Shown: positions 18,121-26,347, counted from the stretch's first letter. The stretch: DNA of 64,000 bases from Acidobacteriota bacterium (GCA_019239425.1 JAFAZX010000016.1:1-64000); one strand, 5' to 3'. The notes: generated by a model from the sequence alone, not told the origin. Numbers and translations are program-made.

Positions 18121-18151
18121 GTATTCTCTTCCGCGCAAGCGGCCGGGCACT

Positions 18152-18157
18152 TATAAT
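18152..18157 (+). promoter_or_regulatory. -10 box candidate upstream of the Uma2 gene
   Basis: A perfect TATAAT lies 30 bases before the GTG start, but no good -35 box is at the right distance. Confidence 0.35.
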
Positions 18158-18186
18158 CGTGGGCCGTCCGCTCGGAGGTTAGAGCC

Positions 18187-18762
18187 GTGAGCTTGCCGAA
18201 AGGGAGATTCATCCTAAGCGTGGCCGAGTACCTCGAAGGGGAGAAGGACTCGGCCGTGCGCCATGAGTATGTCGCCGGGCAGGCGTACGCGATGGCCGGC
18301 GCGAGCGCGCGCCACAACCGCATCGCTTTAAATATCGCCGGGCGCCTGAACGATCTCCTCGCGGGTGGCGAATGCGAGACGTTCATCTCCGACATGAAGG
18401 TCAGCGTCGCGCCCGACCTCTACTACTATCCGGACGTGTTCGTCGCCTGCGACCCGCCCGGCGGCAACGATTATGTGTGCACCGAGCCGTGCCTCGTCGT
18501 CGAGGTGCTGAGCCCTTCGACCGAGCGCGCCGACCGCCACGAGAAGCTGGCCGCCTACAGGAACTGCCCGAGCGTGCGCGAGTACGCCCTCGTCTCGCAG
18601 GACAGGATGCTGGTCGAATTGCACCGGCGCGTCGGCGACGGCTGGCAGACCGAACTCCTCACCGAGACGGACGAGCACTGCGCCTTCGACTCCGTCGGCC
18701 TCACGCTCACGCTCGCGGACATCTACCGTAACGTGCGCTTCGACGAACCGGCGGAAGCTTGA
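18187..18762 (+). CDS. Uma2-family (DUF820) PD-(D/E)XK-fold protein
   Basis: The protein has 191 residues, starting at GTG 18187 after GGAGG. It contains the family landmarks VRHEYVAGQAYAMAGAS, YYYPDVFVACD and VVEVLSPSTERADRHEKL, where the Asp and the Glu-x-Leu/Lys-type residues form the restriction-endonuclease-like core. Uma2 proteins are abundant in Cyanobacteria, Chloroflexi and Acidobacteriota and their role is not established. It is probably a single-gene unit, followed after nine bases by repeat R1 copy 5. It is not obviously linked to the restriction-modification insertion next door, since its base composition is like the chromosome. Confidence 0.9.
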   Translation: MSLPKGRFILSVAEYLEGEKDSAVRHEYVAGQAYAMAGASARHNRIALNIAGRLNDLLAGGECETFISDMKVSVAPDLYYYPDVFVACDPPGGNDYVCTEPCLVVEVLSPSTERADRHEKLAAYRNCPSVREYALVSQDRMLVELHRRVGDGWQTELLTETDEHCAFDSVGLTLTLADIYRNVRFDEPAEA

Positions 18763-18771
18763 CGAAAGCTT

Positions 18772-18845
18772 TTCACCACAGGGAGACAGAGGCACAGCTT
18801 TTGAGCTATGAGCCCCAAGCTGTGCCTCTGTCTCCCTGTGGTGAA
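18772..18845. repeat. R1 palindromic element, copy 5, with compensatory arm changes
   Basis: Both arms differ from the usual R1 at two matching positions: CACAGGGAGACAGAGG on the left and CCTCTGTCTCCCTGTG on the right, against CACAGAGACACAGAGG and CCTCTGTGTCTCTGTG elsewhere. Pairing is fully kept. It lies between the Uma2 gene and the duplicated gene fragment. Confidence 0.96.
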
Positions 18846-18853
18846 CTGTTATC

Positions 18854-19014
18854 TCAGAAGGAGAAGGTGCCGTAGAAGGCCCCGTTCTCGCCGGTGCGCT
18901 GCCACGCGTCGCCGGCCGCCCCGCCCGCGTAGGAGGCCGCGCGCGTGTACCCGACCTTACGCCCCTCGACCGCGACGAGCGGCGCGTACCAGACCATCTG
19001 CGGCATGCGGCAGC
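18854..19014 (-). pseudogene. 161-bp direct repeat: duplicated 3' end of the DUF1326-like gene (left copy)
   Basis: This segment matches 21236-21396 with three mismatches in 161 bases (about 98%). It encodes the last 53 codons of the DUF1326-like gene but has no 5' part. Together the two copies bracket the 2.2-kb restriction-modification block, as expected for insertion with a long target duplication. Confidence 0.93.
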
Positions 19015-19029
19015 CATAAGTAAGCGGGC

Positions 19030-20229
19030 TTAGTCTTTTCTCATTATAAGTATTCGCTCAAACTTAGTTGTTCGCGTCCGTCTTCTTGTCCGCCGCTCAT
19101 CGGGTATATGGTCGTCATAAATAGTTTCGGTGATAAATCCACCGTTAGTGGATTCTTTAGCCAGATTAGAAAGTATTTCTGCTGTCTGCCGACATTCGCC
19201 GTCGCGTTCCACATCCCCTAATACAAGAACACAACGCCCGCCGGGCTTCAGTACGCGATACATTTCCTTCAGGCATTCAGACATTTGTGGTAAGTAGACT
19301 TTATTACTTGCGGTCAGAGAGGCGTCTAGGCTTTTCCAGTCCTCACAGCCCAAGAACCATAACCGCAACCGGTTGTCGCGCGCGTAATCAAGTGCCCCGA
19401 AATATGGAGGGCTAGAAATTATCGCGTCAACCGAGCCAGTACCGACCGGCAAATTCATAGAATTATGTTGCCACACCTGAAACTGTCTTTGCGCCCAGTC
19501 ATCCGGCAGCATCGACCGCCGGTATGCCCTTCTGACCTTAGCTAGAAGTCGGGAGCGAAGATCACGATAGGTATACATCTCTGGGTATTGCTCTGGAGGC
19601 AGTTTCTTCACCCGCAGATAAGGGACAAGGTGACTAGCAGGGTAGGAAAGAAATCCTGGCCGCACGTGTTGAAGGATACCCAAGAGACATGAAGTTATAA
19701 AATAGTCCTTCTTCTCCTTCAGGACGAGAAATGCTGCCAGAACTTCTTTCATCGTGGCAGGATGAAAGAAACTGCGAACCCAATCATCAATCTTCGCCGT
19801 ATCAACTGTCGGAGCTTTCGCTTCTACTTCGTCGGCGAAGTCTTTAGCATTTTTCAGGGCGATGATATCGCTCTCTGGCGCTTCAAGCTTCCCCCTAGTA
19901 AGGACGTAAGCATAGGGACTTAGGTCATTGGCCCACGCTACCCGATTAGCCAACGCTGCCTCTAAAGGAACCACCCCTGAGCCAGAGAAAGGATCGAGCA
20001 CTACATCTCCTGGGTTGGAGTAGAGTTGAATTAACACTCGAACCATTCCGGATTTCAACTTCCCCACATATGGTGAGAGTTGTTGTAAAGTGCTTTCCCT
20101 GCCATTGAATGACCCGTGCCACAATCTCGCATCGAGTTGCACGTCTGCCTCTGGCTCCTCAATGAGAACCATTTGCCTACTTTCTTTAAAGCGACGTGAT
20201 GTGCTGATCACTTTACTCTCTCCACCCAC
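19030..20229 (-). CDS. DNA methyltransferase of a Type II-like restriction-modification system
   Basis: The protein has 399 residues. The S-adenosylmethionine site DPFSGSG lies at 79-85, and the catalytic SSPPY at 272-276 points to an amino-methyltransferase, most likely N4-cytosine. Motif I comes before motif IV with about 190 residues between, where the target-recognition region may lie. GGRCVLVLGDVERDGE near 330 fits a later beta-strand motif. Its start overlaps the end of the endonuclease gene by 17 bases, so the two are co-translated with the endonuclease first. An internal ATG (MVLIEEPEADV, residue 20) is an alternative start. Codon use is low-GC compared with its neighbours. The recognition sequence cannot be inferred. 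Confidence 0.9.
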   Translation of the reverse strand: MGGESKVISTSRRFKESRQMVLIEEPEADVQLDARLWHGSFNGRESTLQQLSPYVGKLKSGMVRVLIQLYSNPGDVVLDPFSGSGVVPLEAALANRVAWANDLSPYAYVLTRGKLEAPESDIIALKNAKDFADEVEAKAPTVDTAKIDDWVRSFFHPATMKEVLAAFLVLKEKKDYFITSCLLGILQHVRPGFLSYPASHLVPYLRVKKLPPEQYPEMYTYRDLRSRLLAKVRRAYRRSMLPDDWAQRQFQVWQHNSMNLPVGTGSVDAIISSPPYFGALDYARDNRLRLWFLGCEDWKSLDASLTASNKVYLPQMSECLKEMYRVLKPGGRCVLVLGDVERDGECRQTAEILSNLAKESTNGGFITETIYDDHIPDERRTRRRTRTTKFERILIMRKD

Positions 20230-21079
20230 GGGAGGGACGCTGCTCTATGATGGAGCCTTGGTGTTTAACCGTTACGATCCTCCGGAAGTATCCTGACGTA
20301 ACCTCTTCCAACTTGACGCTTACCTGCCAAACGTGCCGGTGCTCTTCCTTCTTTGTGACACCGAACTGCTGCAAGATGATCCGCGGCAGCTTTAAACTTT
20401 CTAACGTATGAACTGGTGGCTCTGGTTCATCAAGCGACGGTTTTCGCTGGGGCAGCAAAAATATATCTGGGGCGGTGCCAAAGCTTACTGTGTCTTCCGC
20501 ACCAGGATACTTAGGGCACGGTCGCAAAGGTGTACCGCAAGTTACGTCTTTGATGAATAGTACATCCACCTGCTTGTTTCTCCGCACCAACTCGTTTGTG
20601 AGTCTGTTCAAGATGGCGGCTGTGCCATGTGCTGGCTGGTTAACGATTGCGCCATCCAAGTGACACCAAACAGCAAACTCTCGTGCCCATATCGGTCTCT
20701 CTGATATGTTGATGCTATTACCTTCTCCACCCTTGACTTCTATTGAAGCGAAGTAATCGGGATCGCGCTGAACAACAACCCGGAAGTCGCACCGGCTTCC
20801 GGATGAAGTTTGCTGGAAGTCGGCAATTATCCCACCCAAGTGCATCTCTGACAGGACGCCTTGTATCAATCCCTGACGGCTGTTCGTTGAGGAAGCGATG
20901 AAGCTTCCCCGTATGCTTTCCACCGCAGAGCGAAACACCAAATTCCCGTTGTAGTTCTCCGGCTGGATATCATGCTCCCGCAGTATTTCCGGGTGCAGAG
21001 TATCTAAGTTTCTCAATAGATGGATTGTCGGGAGTACCTGCTTGGTTATGCGCTCGTTGTGGCGGCAAGGGAGCGGCAA
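20213..21079 (-). CDS. Putative Type II restriction endonuclease, PD-(D/E)XK type
   Basis: The protein has 288 residues with no family I can name. The catalytic pattern is visible: CDFRVVV (Asp about 98) followed by ASIEVKGGEG (Glu 114, Lys 116). The start is TTG at 21079: an in-frame stop lies just upstream and AAGGAGA sits eight bases before it. The gene is immediately upstream of and overlapping the methyltransferase, the usual arrangement of a Type II pair. No controller (C) protein gene is seen. The base composition is low-GC. Assignment rests on the motif and the partnership, so exact subtype is open. Confidence 0.78.
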   Translation of the reverse strand: MPLPCRHNERITKQVLPTIHLLRNLDTLHPEILREHDIQPENYNGNLVFRSAVESIRGSFIASSTNSRQGLIQGVLSEMHLGGIIADFQQTSSGSRCDFRVVVQRDPDYFASIEVKGGEGNSINISERPIWAREFAVWCHLDGAIVNQPAHGTAAILNRLTNELVRRNKQVDVLFIKDVTCGTPLRPCPKYPGAEDTVSFGTAPDIFLLPQRKPSLDEPEPPVHTLESLKLPRIILQQFGVTKKEEHRHVWQVSVKLEEVTSGYFRRIVTVKHQGSIIEQRPSRGWRE

Positions 21080-21165
21080 TAGTTATGTCTCCTTAGATAC
21101 CTCAGGATGAGGAGGAATGCAAATGCTCGGCGGACTATAACAGAGCAATTGATGTGAGAGCAAAA

Positions 21166-21195
21166 GAGGCCGCCCTCTCAAAACCGGGCGACCTC
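21166..21195. terminator. Short hairpin at the right edge of the restriction-modification insert
   Basis: GAGGCCGCCC pairs with GGGCGACCTC (one G-T wobble) around a 10-base loop. It lies between the endonuclease start and the DUF1326-like gene end, and could terminate leftward transcripts of the latter. No strong T-run follows. Confidence 0.4.
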
Positions 21196-21235
21196 ATGAG
21201 ATTTATGAGACTGGAAAGTGAGCAGCAAGCGTGGA

Positions 21236-21396
21236 TCAGAAGGAGAAGGTGCCGTAGAAGGCTCCGTTCTCGCCGGTGCGCTGCCACGCGTCGCCGGCCG
21301 CCCCGCCCGCGTAGGAGGCCGCGCGCGTGTACCCGACCTTGCGCCCCTCGACCGCGACGAGCGGCGCATACCAGACCATCTGCGGCATGCGGCAGC
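21236..21396. repeat. 161-bp direct repeat, right copy
   Basis: This is the right-hand copy of the target duplication, continuous with the rest of the DUF1326-like gene. The left boundary is the gene's own stop codon. Differences from the left copy are single bases within AGGCYCCG, CCTTRCGC and GGCGYRTACC. Confidence 0.93.
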
Positions 21397-21904
21397 AGAG
21401 GTCGTCCGGCAGCGCCTCCACTTCGAGCGCCGCCAAGCCCGGCGCCGAGACCTTGAAAGACTTCCCCTCCGCGCTGAAGCCGACCGGAGCGCGCCGCACC
21501 TCTTCGACGCGCCCGAGCACCGCGCCGTAAGCCTTCTCGACCGCCCGCGCGAAGGCCTTCGCCTGCGCCTCGCCCGCGTTGCCGTCGACGACCAGCACCG
21601 AGCGGCGCGCGGCCGCCGGGTCGTTCAGATTCGCCTCCGACTCCACGACCGCCACGGCGCGCACGCCCGCTAAATCGACGCCGCCCCAACGGCCCTCCTT
21701 CACGCTCCACGCCATCAAGGCCTCGCGCCCCGCGGTCGTCAGCTCGCCGTTGTAATGGCACGCGCCCGCGAACACGCTCGCCGTCCGCGCCTCGACGTAC
21801 ACGCCCTTCACGCCGTCGCCCTCGGCGCGCGACTGCACCAGCGCGGCCCCGCACGCCAACACGAAAGCCAAACCGACGACCGACGGCATCAGAAACCTTC
21901 TCAT
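21236..21904 (-). CDS. DUF1326-like exported protein
   Basis: The protein has 222 residues from the ATG at 21904, chosen because GAGGAGGTGG lies four bases upstream; a longer frame to 21955 lacks such a site. A signal sequence (RRFLMPSVVGLAFVLACGAA) precedes YVEARTASVFAGACHYNGELT and GGVDLAGVRAVAVV, which resemble the DUF1326 family. That family has no firm function. The last 161 bases are the right copy of the direct repeat around the restriction-modification insert, so the gene kept its full length while a truncated copy was left at 18854-19014. Confidence 0.8.
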   Translation of the reverse strand: MRRFLMPSVVGLAFVLACGAALVQSRAEGDGVKGVYVEARTASVFAGACHYNGELTTAGREALMAWSVKEGRWGGVDLAGVRAVAVVESEANLNDPAAARRSVLVVDGNAGEAQAKAFARAVEKAYGAVLGRVEEVRRAPVGFSAEGKSFKVSAPGLAALEVEALPDDLCCRMPQMVWYAPLVAVEGRKVGYTRAASYAGGAAGDAWQRTGENGAFYGTFSF

Positions 21905-21962
21905 CAAGCCACCTCCTCGAAACTCCGACCCGTGCCAGCTTAGCCCCGCGCGCACGCCTCTT

Positions 21963-22205
21963 TCAATCGCCCAGCGCCGAGACGTAGCAGGAGCGGCCGG
22001 GGACGCAGCGCGTGGGGTGTGCGCGGCCGCCGTCGGGGCCGACGGCGAGCTGCGTGTGCCGGCACCAGCAGTGGCTGCTGGCGTCGAGGTAGTGCGCGGC
22101 CTCGGTCGCGAGGCCGTCGCGCATGAAGAACTTCTTCGAGCGCAGCGAGCCGCAGAACTGGCCCCCTTCGCCGGTCGCCGTCTTCTCCCTCAACTCTTCG
22201 GACAT
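21963..22205 (-). CDS. Small cysteine-containing hypothetical protein
   Basis: The protein has 80 residues. It has no signal peptide or membrane segment. The second half is rich in possible metal ligands (HCWCRHTQLAVGPDGGRAH, then RCVPGRSC). The ATG at 22205 follows GGAGAAGGGAAGCGGAG. It sits 22 bases downstream of the aldehyde oxidase FAD-subunit gene on the same strand, so it may be in that operon. I do not recognise a family, and its reality rests on spacing, frame and the Cys/His pattern. Confidence 0.55.
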   Translation of the reverse strand: MSEELREKTATGEGGQFCGSLRSKKFFMRDGLATEAAHYLDASSHCWCRHTQLAVGPDGGRAHPTRCVPGRSCYVSALGD

Positions 22206-22227
22206 CTCCGCTTCCCTTCTCCTAGCC

Positions 22228-23241
22228 TTAAGCCGACACGCCGCCCGCCTTCGCCAGGGCGCGGCGGACGAGCGTCTGCGTCAGCGGAATCTTGTAGGCG
22301 TTCTGCGACAGAGGCTCCGCGCCTTCGAGCGCGAGTCGCGCCGCGCCCGCGAGCGACTCCGCGTCGAGCGCCCTGCCTTTCAAAAACTCCTCCGCCTTCG
22401 GCACGCGCCACGGCACCGGCGCGACGCCGCCGAGCACGATGCGCGCCTGCCGGACGCGCTTGTCCGGCCCGAGCTCGACCGCCGCCGCGACGGATGAGAG
22501 CGCGAAGTCGAGCGACTCGCGCTCCTTGAACTTTAGATAAGTCGAGCGCGCGGCGAAGGGCGAGGCGGGCACCGTGACCTCCGTGATGAGCTCGTCGTTC
22601 TTCAGAACGTTCTCCCGCCTTATGCTCCCTTCAGACGGGAGCGTGAAGAATTTTTCCAGAGGGATCGCGCGGCGCCCGTCCGGGCCGGAGACGTTCACGC
22701 TCGCGCCAAGCGCGACGAGCATCGGCGCCAAATCCGACGGATGAACAATCCACGAAGGCCCGCCGCCGAAGATGGCGTTGTACTTGTTCTCGCCCGTCGC
22801 GGCGAAGCACTCCGAGCCGCCCTTCTTGATGCAGACCGCCTCCTCGAGCCGGTAGTACCAGCAGCGCGGGCGCTGGCAGAGGTTCCCGCCGACGGTGCCG
22901 AGGTTGCGTATCTGCTGCGTCGCGACCGAGTGCGCGGCTTCGGCGAGGCCGGGGAAGTCCCGACGAATACCCGCGTGCTCTTCGACCTGCGCGAGCGTGA
23001 CGAGCGCGCCGAGGCGCAGACCTTTCTTCCCGTCGCCCTCGACCCGGTCGAGCCCGCGGATGCCCTTCAGGTTGACGACGCGCACGGGCCGCGTCAGGTA
23101 GTCCTTCATCGTCGTCAGGAGGTCTTGCCCGCCCGCGAGCGGGCGCGCCGCCTCGTCCACGTCCTTCGAAGCCGGCGCGGACTTGAGGAGGCTGACGGCC
23201 TCCTCGACGCTCGCGGGACTCACCCACTCGAAAGCTTTCAC
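22228..23241 (-). CDS. FAD-binding subunit of a PaoABC-like molybdenum aldehyde oxidase
   Basis: The protein has 337 residues. The GTG at 23241 overlaps the stop of the molybdenum-subunit gene by four bases (GTGA). The FAD_binding_5 fold is shown by RPLAGGQDLLTTMKD and IRNLGTVGGNLCQRP. An insertion with four cysteines (NLCQRPRCWYYR, AVCIKKGG, SECFAATG) matches the PaoB/YagS type that carries an extra [4Fe-4S] cluster. A CO-dehydrogenase flavoprotein C-terminal domain follows from about 225. It would pass electrons from the [2Fe-2S] subunit through FAD. It works with the two genes upstream, probably in the periplasm, since the small subunit carries a Tat signal. Confidence 0.92.
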   Translation of the reverse strand: MKAFEWVSPASVEEAVSLLKSAPASKDVDEAARPLAGGQDLLTTMKDYLTRPVRVVNLKGIRGLDRVEGDGKKGLRLGALVTLAQVEEHAGIRRDFPGLAEAAHSVATQQIRNLGTVGGNLCQRPRCWYYRLEEAVCIKKGGSECFAATGENKYNAIFGGGPSWIVHPSDLAPMLVALGASVNVSGPDGRRAIPLEKFFTLPSEGSIRRENVLKNDELITEVTVPASPFAARSTYLKFKERESLDFALSSVAAAVELGPDKRVRQARIVLGGVAPVPWRVPKAEEFLKGRALDAESLAGAARLALEGAEPLSQNAYKIPLTQTLVRRALAKAGGVSA

Positions 23242-25481
23242 GCGCCCCTCCTCTCGCTCAGAAGGCCCATCAGAATCTTGTCGGGCGTGATTGGAAGCTC
23301 CCTCACGCGCACGCCGCAGGCGTTGTGGACGGCGTTGGCGACGGCGCCCACGGCCGGGATGATCGAAGGCTCGCCGACGCCGATGACGGCCTCGCGCGTG
23401 TCCTCGTCGTCGATGAGTGGGACGAGTTCGGGCATCTCGAGCGCGCCGGGCAGCTTGTAGTCGCCGAAGCCCGGGTTGAGTTGCAGCCCGAGTTTCGCGT
23501 CCATCACGCGCCCCTCCCACAAGGCCATCCCCAGAGACTGAATCATCCCGCCGTTCATCTGGCTCTCGACCGCGAGCCGGTTGAGCGGCAGCCCGATGTC
23601 CTGCACGTGAACCATCTTGATGGGGCGCACGCGCCCCGTCTCCACGTCCACCTCGACCTCTGCGAAGCAGACGCCGTGGACGCCCCTGCCCGCCAGGCTG
23701 GTCTGCCAGACGCCGTGCCCGGTCACGCCCGCCGCGGGCAGCGCCGCGCACGCCTGCCTCCAACTTAAGGTCTTGCCGCCGCCGCTCACGCCGCCGTTGC
23801 TGAACGTAATCTCTTCGGGCTTCGCGCCGCCGAGCAGCGGCGAGAGACGTTCGGCCACGGCGAGCCGCGCCTTGACCGCCGCGTCCTTCACGGAGGGTGC
23901 GAGCGAGGCCGCGGTCGTCGAGCCGCCCGAGGAGTTGGCCGAGCCGAGCCGCGAGTCGCCGATGCGCTCGGCCACGTCCTTTATCTGGAGTCCCAGCTCC
24001 TCCGCGACGATGGCGCGCGTGTAGGTGCGCGTCCCCGTCCCCAAGTCCTGCGTGCCGACGGCGACCGAGACCGACCCGTCGCGCGCGACCGTCACGTCCA
24101 CCTTGCACTCGTCGTTGCCGCCGCCGCCCCACGTGCCGATGCCGCAGCCCATCCCGCGCTTGAGCGGCCCTGCGCCTGCGCCCGGAGTCTTGTTCCTGCG
24201 CCCCCAACCGATCTCGCGCGCGCCGCGGTCGAGCTGACGGTGATAGACGGCGTCCTTCAAGTTCTTCTTGCGGAACTCGACCGCGTCCATCCCGAGCTTG
24301 TAGGCCAGCTCGTCCATCAGGGACTCGACGGCGAAGCTCGCCTGCGGGTGGCCGGGGGCGCGCATCGCGCGCGAGGCGTCCTCGTGCGTGTGGATGCTGT
24401 AGCCCTCGCGGTACGCGTTGGCGGCCGCGTAGATGTAAGGCTGCCCGGCCTGCGAGCCGTCGCCGAGGCCGCCGAGGCGGTACTGCACGGCGTGCAGCGC
24501 GACGAGCGTCCCGTCCTTCGTCGCGCCCGCTTTGAACTTCTGCCACGAGCCCGAGCGGTTGCCCGCGAGCAGGAACTCGTCCTTGCGCGTCAGCATCAGG
24601 TGGACGGGCGCCTTCGCCTGTTTGGAGAGCTGGCACGCGAGCATCCCTTCGACGCCGATGCCGAACTTCGAGCCGAAGCCGCCGCCCATGTGCTCGACGA
24701 CCGCGCGCACCGCGCTCTCTTTCAAACCCAGCTCCTGCGCCGCGTCGCCCGGGATGGTGAACGTCCCCTGCGTCGAGGCGTAGACGGTCGCCTCCTCGCC
24801 GCCGCGGTAGTCCACGACGTTGCCGTGCGTCTCAAGGCTCGAGTGGTGGATGATGGGCGTCCGGTACTCGGCCTCGACCACGACGTCCGCGCCCTTCAAG
24901 GCTTCGGCCACCTTGCTGGCGTCGCCGCGCTTGTCGCGCGGCTCGACGTTCGGCTCCTTCGGGTCGGCGAAGACCTTCGGCGCGCCCTCCTTCACGGAGT
25001 CCTCGGCGCGGACGAGGTGCGGTAGGACTTCGTAATCGACGCGGATGGCGCGCAGGGCGTCCTCGGCAATCTCGGGCGTCTCGGCCGCGACCGCGGCGAC
25101 GGGCTGGCCGGCGAAGAGCACGACCAGCTCCTTGCGCGCGGGGTCGTCGGTCGAGGCGACGACGGCCTTCACGCCGGGGATGCCGCGGGCGGCCGAGGCG
25201 TCGACCTTCAGCACGCGCGCGTGCGCGTGGGGCGAGCGCAGCACGCGGCCGTAGAGCATGCCGGGCGGGCGGCGGTCGTGCGTGTACTCGGCCGCGCCGC
25301 TCACCTTGACGTGGCCGTCCACGCGCGGCAGGCGGTGGTTGAGAAGGGCGTGCTTGTCGTTCGGCCCCCACGCGACGCTGCCGTCGTCGTCGACCTCTAT
25401 CTCGACGAGCGTGTCCACGCCGTTGACGACCCGCGGGACTTTGATCTTCTTCTTCTTTTTAGCCGGCGACTGCTGTTGCAT
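23238..25481 (-). CDS. Molybdopterin-binding subunit of a PaoABC-like aldehyde oxidase
   Basis: The protein has 747 residues of the xanthine dehydrogenase large-subunit family. Molybdopterin-cytosine-dinucleotide binding motifs include MGGGFGSKFG near 255-264 and GTQDLGTGTRTY near 490. GVGEPSIIPAVGA near 712 holds the Glu expected to act as the catalytic base. A lysine-rich N-terminus (AKKKKKIKVP) is unusual. It has no signal of its own and would be carried out with the Tat-bearing small subunit, as in E. coli PaoABC. The gene order (small, molybdenum, FAD) differs from E. coli paoABC (small, FAD, molybdenum). Aldehydes are the likely substrates; the physiological one is unknown. Confidence 0.92.
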   Translation of the reverse strand: MQQQSPAKKKKKIKVPRVVNGVDTLVEIEVDDDGSVAWGPNDKHALLNHRLPRVDGHVKVSGAAEYTHDRRPPGMLYGRVLRSPHAHARVLKVDASAARGIPGVKAVVASTDDPARKELVVLFAGQPVAAVAAETPEIAEDALRAIRVDYEVLPHLVRAEDSVKEGAPKVFADPKEPNVEPRDKRGDASKVAEALKGADVVVEAEYRTPIIHHSSLETHGNVVDYRGGEEATVYASTQGTFTIPGDAAQELGLKESAVRAVVEHMGGGFGSKFGIGVEGMLACQLSKQAKAPVHLMLTRKDEFLLAGNRSGSWQKFKAGATKDGTLVALHAVQYRLGGLGDGSQAGQPYIYAAANAYREGYSIHTHEDASRAMRAPGHPQASFAVESLMDELAYKLGMDAVEFRKKNLKDAVYHRQLDRGAREIGWGRRNKTPGAGAGPLKRGMGCGIGTWGGGGNDECKVDVTVARDGSVSVAVGTQDLGTGTRTYTRAIVAEELGLQIKDVAERIGDSRLGSANSSGGSTTAASLAPSVKDAAVKARLAVAERLSPLLGGAKPEEITFSNGGVSGGGKTLSWRQACAALPAAGVTGHGVWQTSLAGRGVHGVCFAEVEVDVETGRVRPIKMVHVQDIGLPLNRLAVESQMNGGMIQSLGMALWEGRVMDAKLGLQLNPGFGDYKLPGALEMPELVPLIDDEDTREAVIGVGEPSIIPAVGAVANAVHNACGVRVRELPITPDKILMGLLSERRGA

Positions 25482-25498
25482 CGCTCACTCCTCGGAGA

Positions 25499-25595
25499 GT
25501 GATGCGTGATGAGTGATAAGTGATAAGAGAAGACAAGGCCCGTTCTCTTCCTCTTATCACTTGTCACTCATCACTTGTCACTCATCACTTATCAC
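25499..25595. repeat. R4 palindromic heptamer element, copy a
   Basis: The left arm holds GTGATGC, GTGATGA and two GTGATAA units. The right arm, read inversely, holds six units of GTGAyrA type. The loop (AGAGAAGACAAGGCCCG) resembles that of copy c. The element lies within the aldehyde oxidase operon and supplies the stop codon of the small-subunit gene. Confidence 0.93.
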
Positions 25596-26253
25596 TAACT
25601 GTTCCTTTCGCCGCGGCGAGCGCGGCCTCGAAGACGCGCGGGTAGGTGCCGCAGCGGCAGAAGTTACCCTTGCAGGCTTCGCGCACCTCTGCGAGCGTGG
25701 GGTTGGGGTTCTTCTTGAGGTAGGCCGTGACGGTCGTGACGAAGCCGGGCGTGCAGAAGCCGCACATCAGTGCGTCCTGCTCGACGAAGGCTGCCTGCAC
25801 AGCGTTCGGCTGTTCGGGCGTGCCCAAGCCCTCGACCGTCGTCACCTTCTTCCCCGCCGCGTCGGCCGCGAGCACGAGGCACGAATAGACGGGCTTGCCG
25901 TCGAGCAGCACGGTGCACGCGCCGCAGGTGCCCTGGTCGCAGACGAGCTTGGGGCCGGTGACCGCCGGTTCGAGGTGGTTGCGCAGCGCGTTCAGGAGCG
26001 TCGTGCGCGGCTCGACCGAGACGGCGCGGCGGCGCCCGTTCACGTCGAGCGCGAGTTCGAGCGGCCCCGCCGTCGGGAGCTTCGCGGCCTCCGCGCGCGC
26101 GGCCGTGGCCTCGGCCTCGGCGGTCTGCGCGAGGTGGTCTGCGATGGCCGCGCCCGCGCCCGCGATGCCGACGCCTTTGAGGAAGCGCCGCCGGCTCGGG
26201 TCGGGCGGCGACTCCTGATGCCTGGAAGACTTCACGTCGTGCTCGTCTGCCAT
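25585..26253 (-). CDS. [2Fe-2S] subunit of a PaoABC-like aldehyde oxidase, Tat-exported
   Basis: The protein has 222 residues. The Tat signal RRRFLKGVGIAGAGAAIAD is followed by a plant-type ferredoxin domain (CDQGTCGACTVLLDG) and the helical [2Fe-2S] domain (CGFCTPGF, then CKGNFCRCGTYP). All eight cluster cysteines are visible. Export of the whole complex through this subunit is known for PaoABC. The final residues SDK and the TGA stop are encoded by repeat R4a, so the native C-terminus was probably replaced. It is the first gene of the operon. Confidence 0.94.
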   Translation of the reverse strand: MADEHDVKSSRHQESPPDPSRRRFLKGVGIAGAGAAIADHLAQTAEAEATAARAEAAKLPTAGPLELALDVNGRRRAVSVEPRTTLLNALRNHLEPAVTGPKLVCDQGTCGACTVLLDGKPVYSCLVLAADAAGKKVTTVEGLGTPEQPNAVQAAFVEQDALMCGFCTPGFVTTVTAYLKKNPNPTLAEVREACKGNFCRCGTYPRVFEAALAAAKGTVSDK

Positions 26254-26347
26254 CGTTCCTCCGGATGAGAACTGTCTGCGGAATCAAAGAGAGGCGGTGT
26301 GCCCTGTTTGATACAACAAAACGGGGGCGCACGGCAAGAGAGTTTCA

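Larger units (their letters stand above)
19015..21235. mobile_element. Restriction-modification insertion flanked by 161-bp direct repeats
   Basis: The 2221-base block between the direct repeats holds only the endonuclease and methyltransferase genes plus short flanks. Its base composition is visibly lower in GC than everything around it, with many A/T-rich codons. No transposase, integrase or terminal inverted repeat is visible. The host gene remains intact in the right copy. Confidence 0.85.

Noticed and set aside
18187..18762. Uma2-type nuclease-fold gene as part of the restriction-modification insert
   Set aside because: It lies outside the direct repeats, has chromosomal base composition and is separated from the insert by repeat R1.
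18854..19029. A separate small gene left of the methyltransferase
   Set aside because: The segment is a 98% copy of the end of the DUF1326-like gene with no start region of its own.
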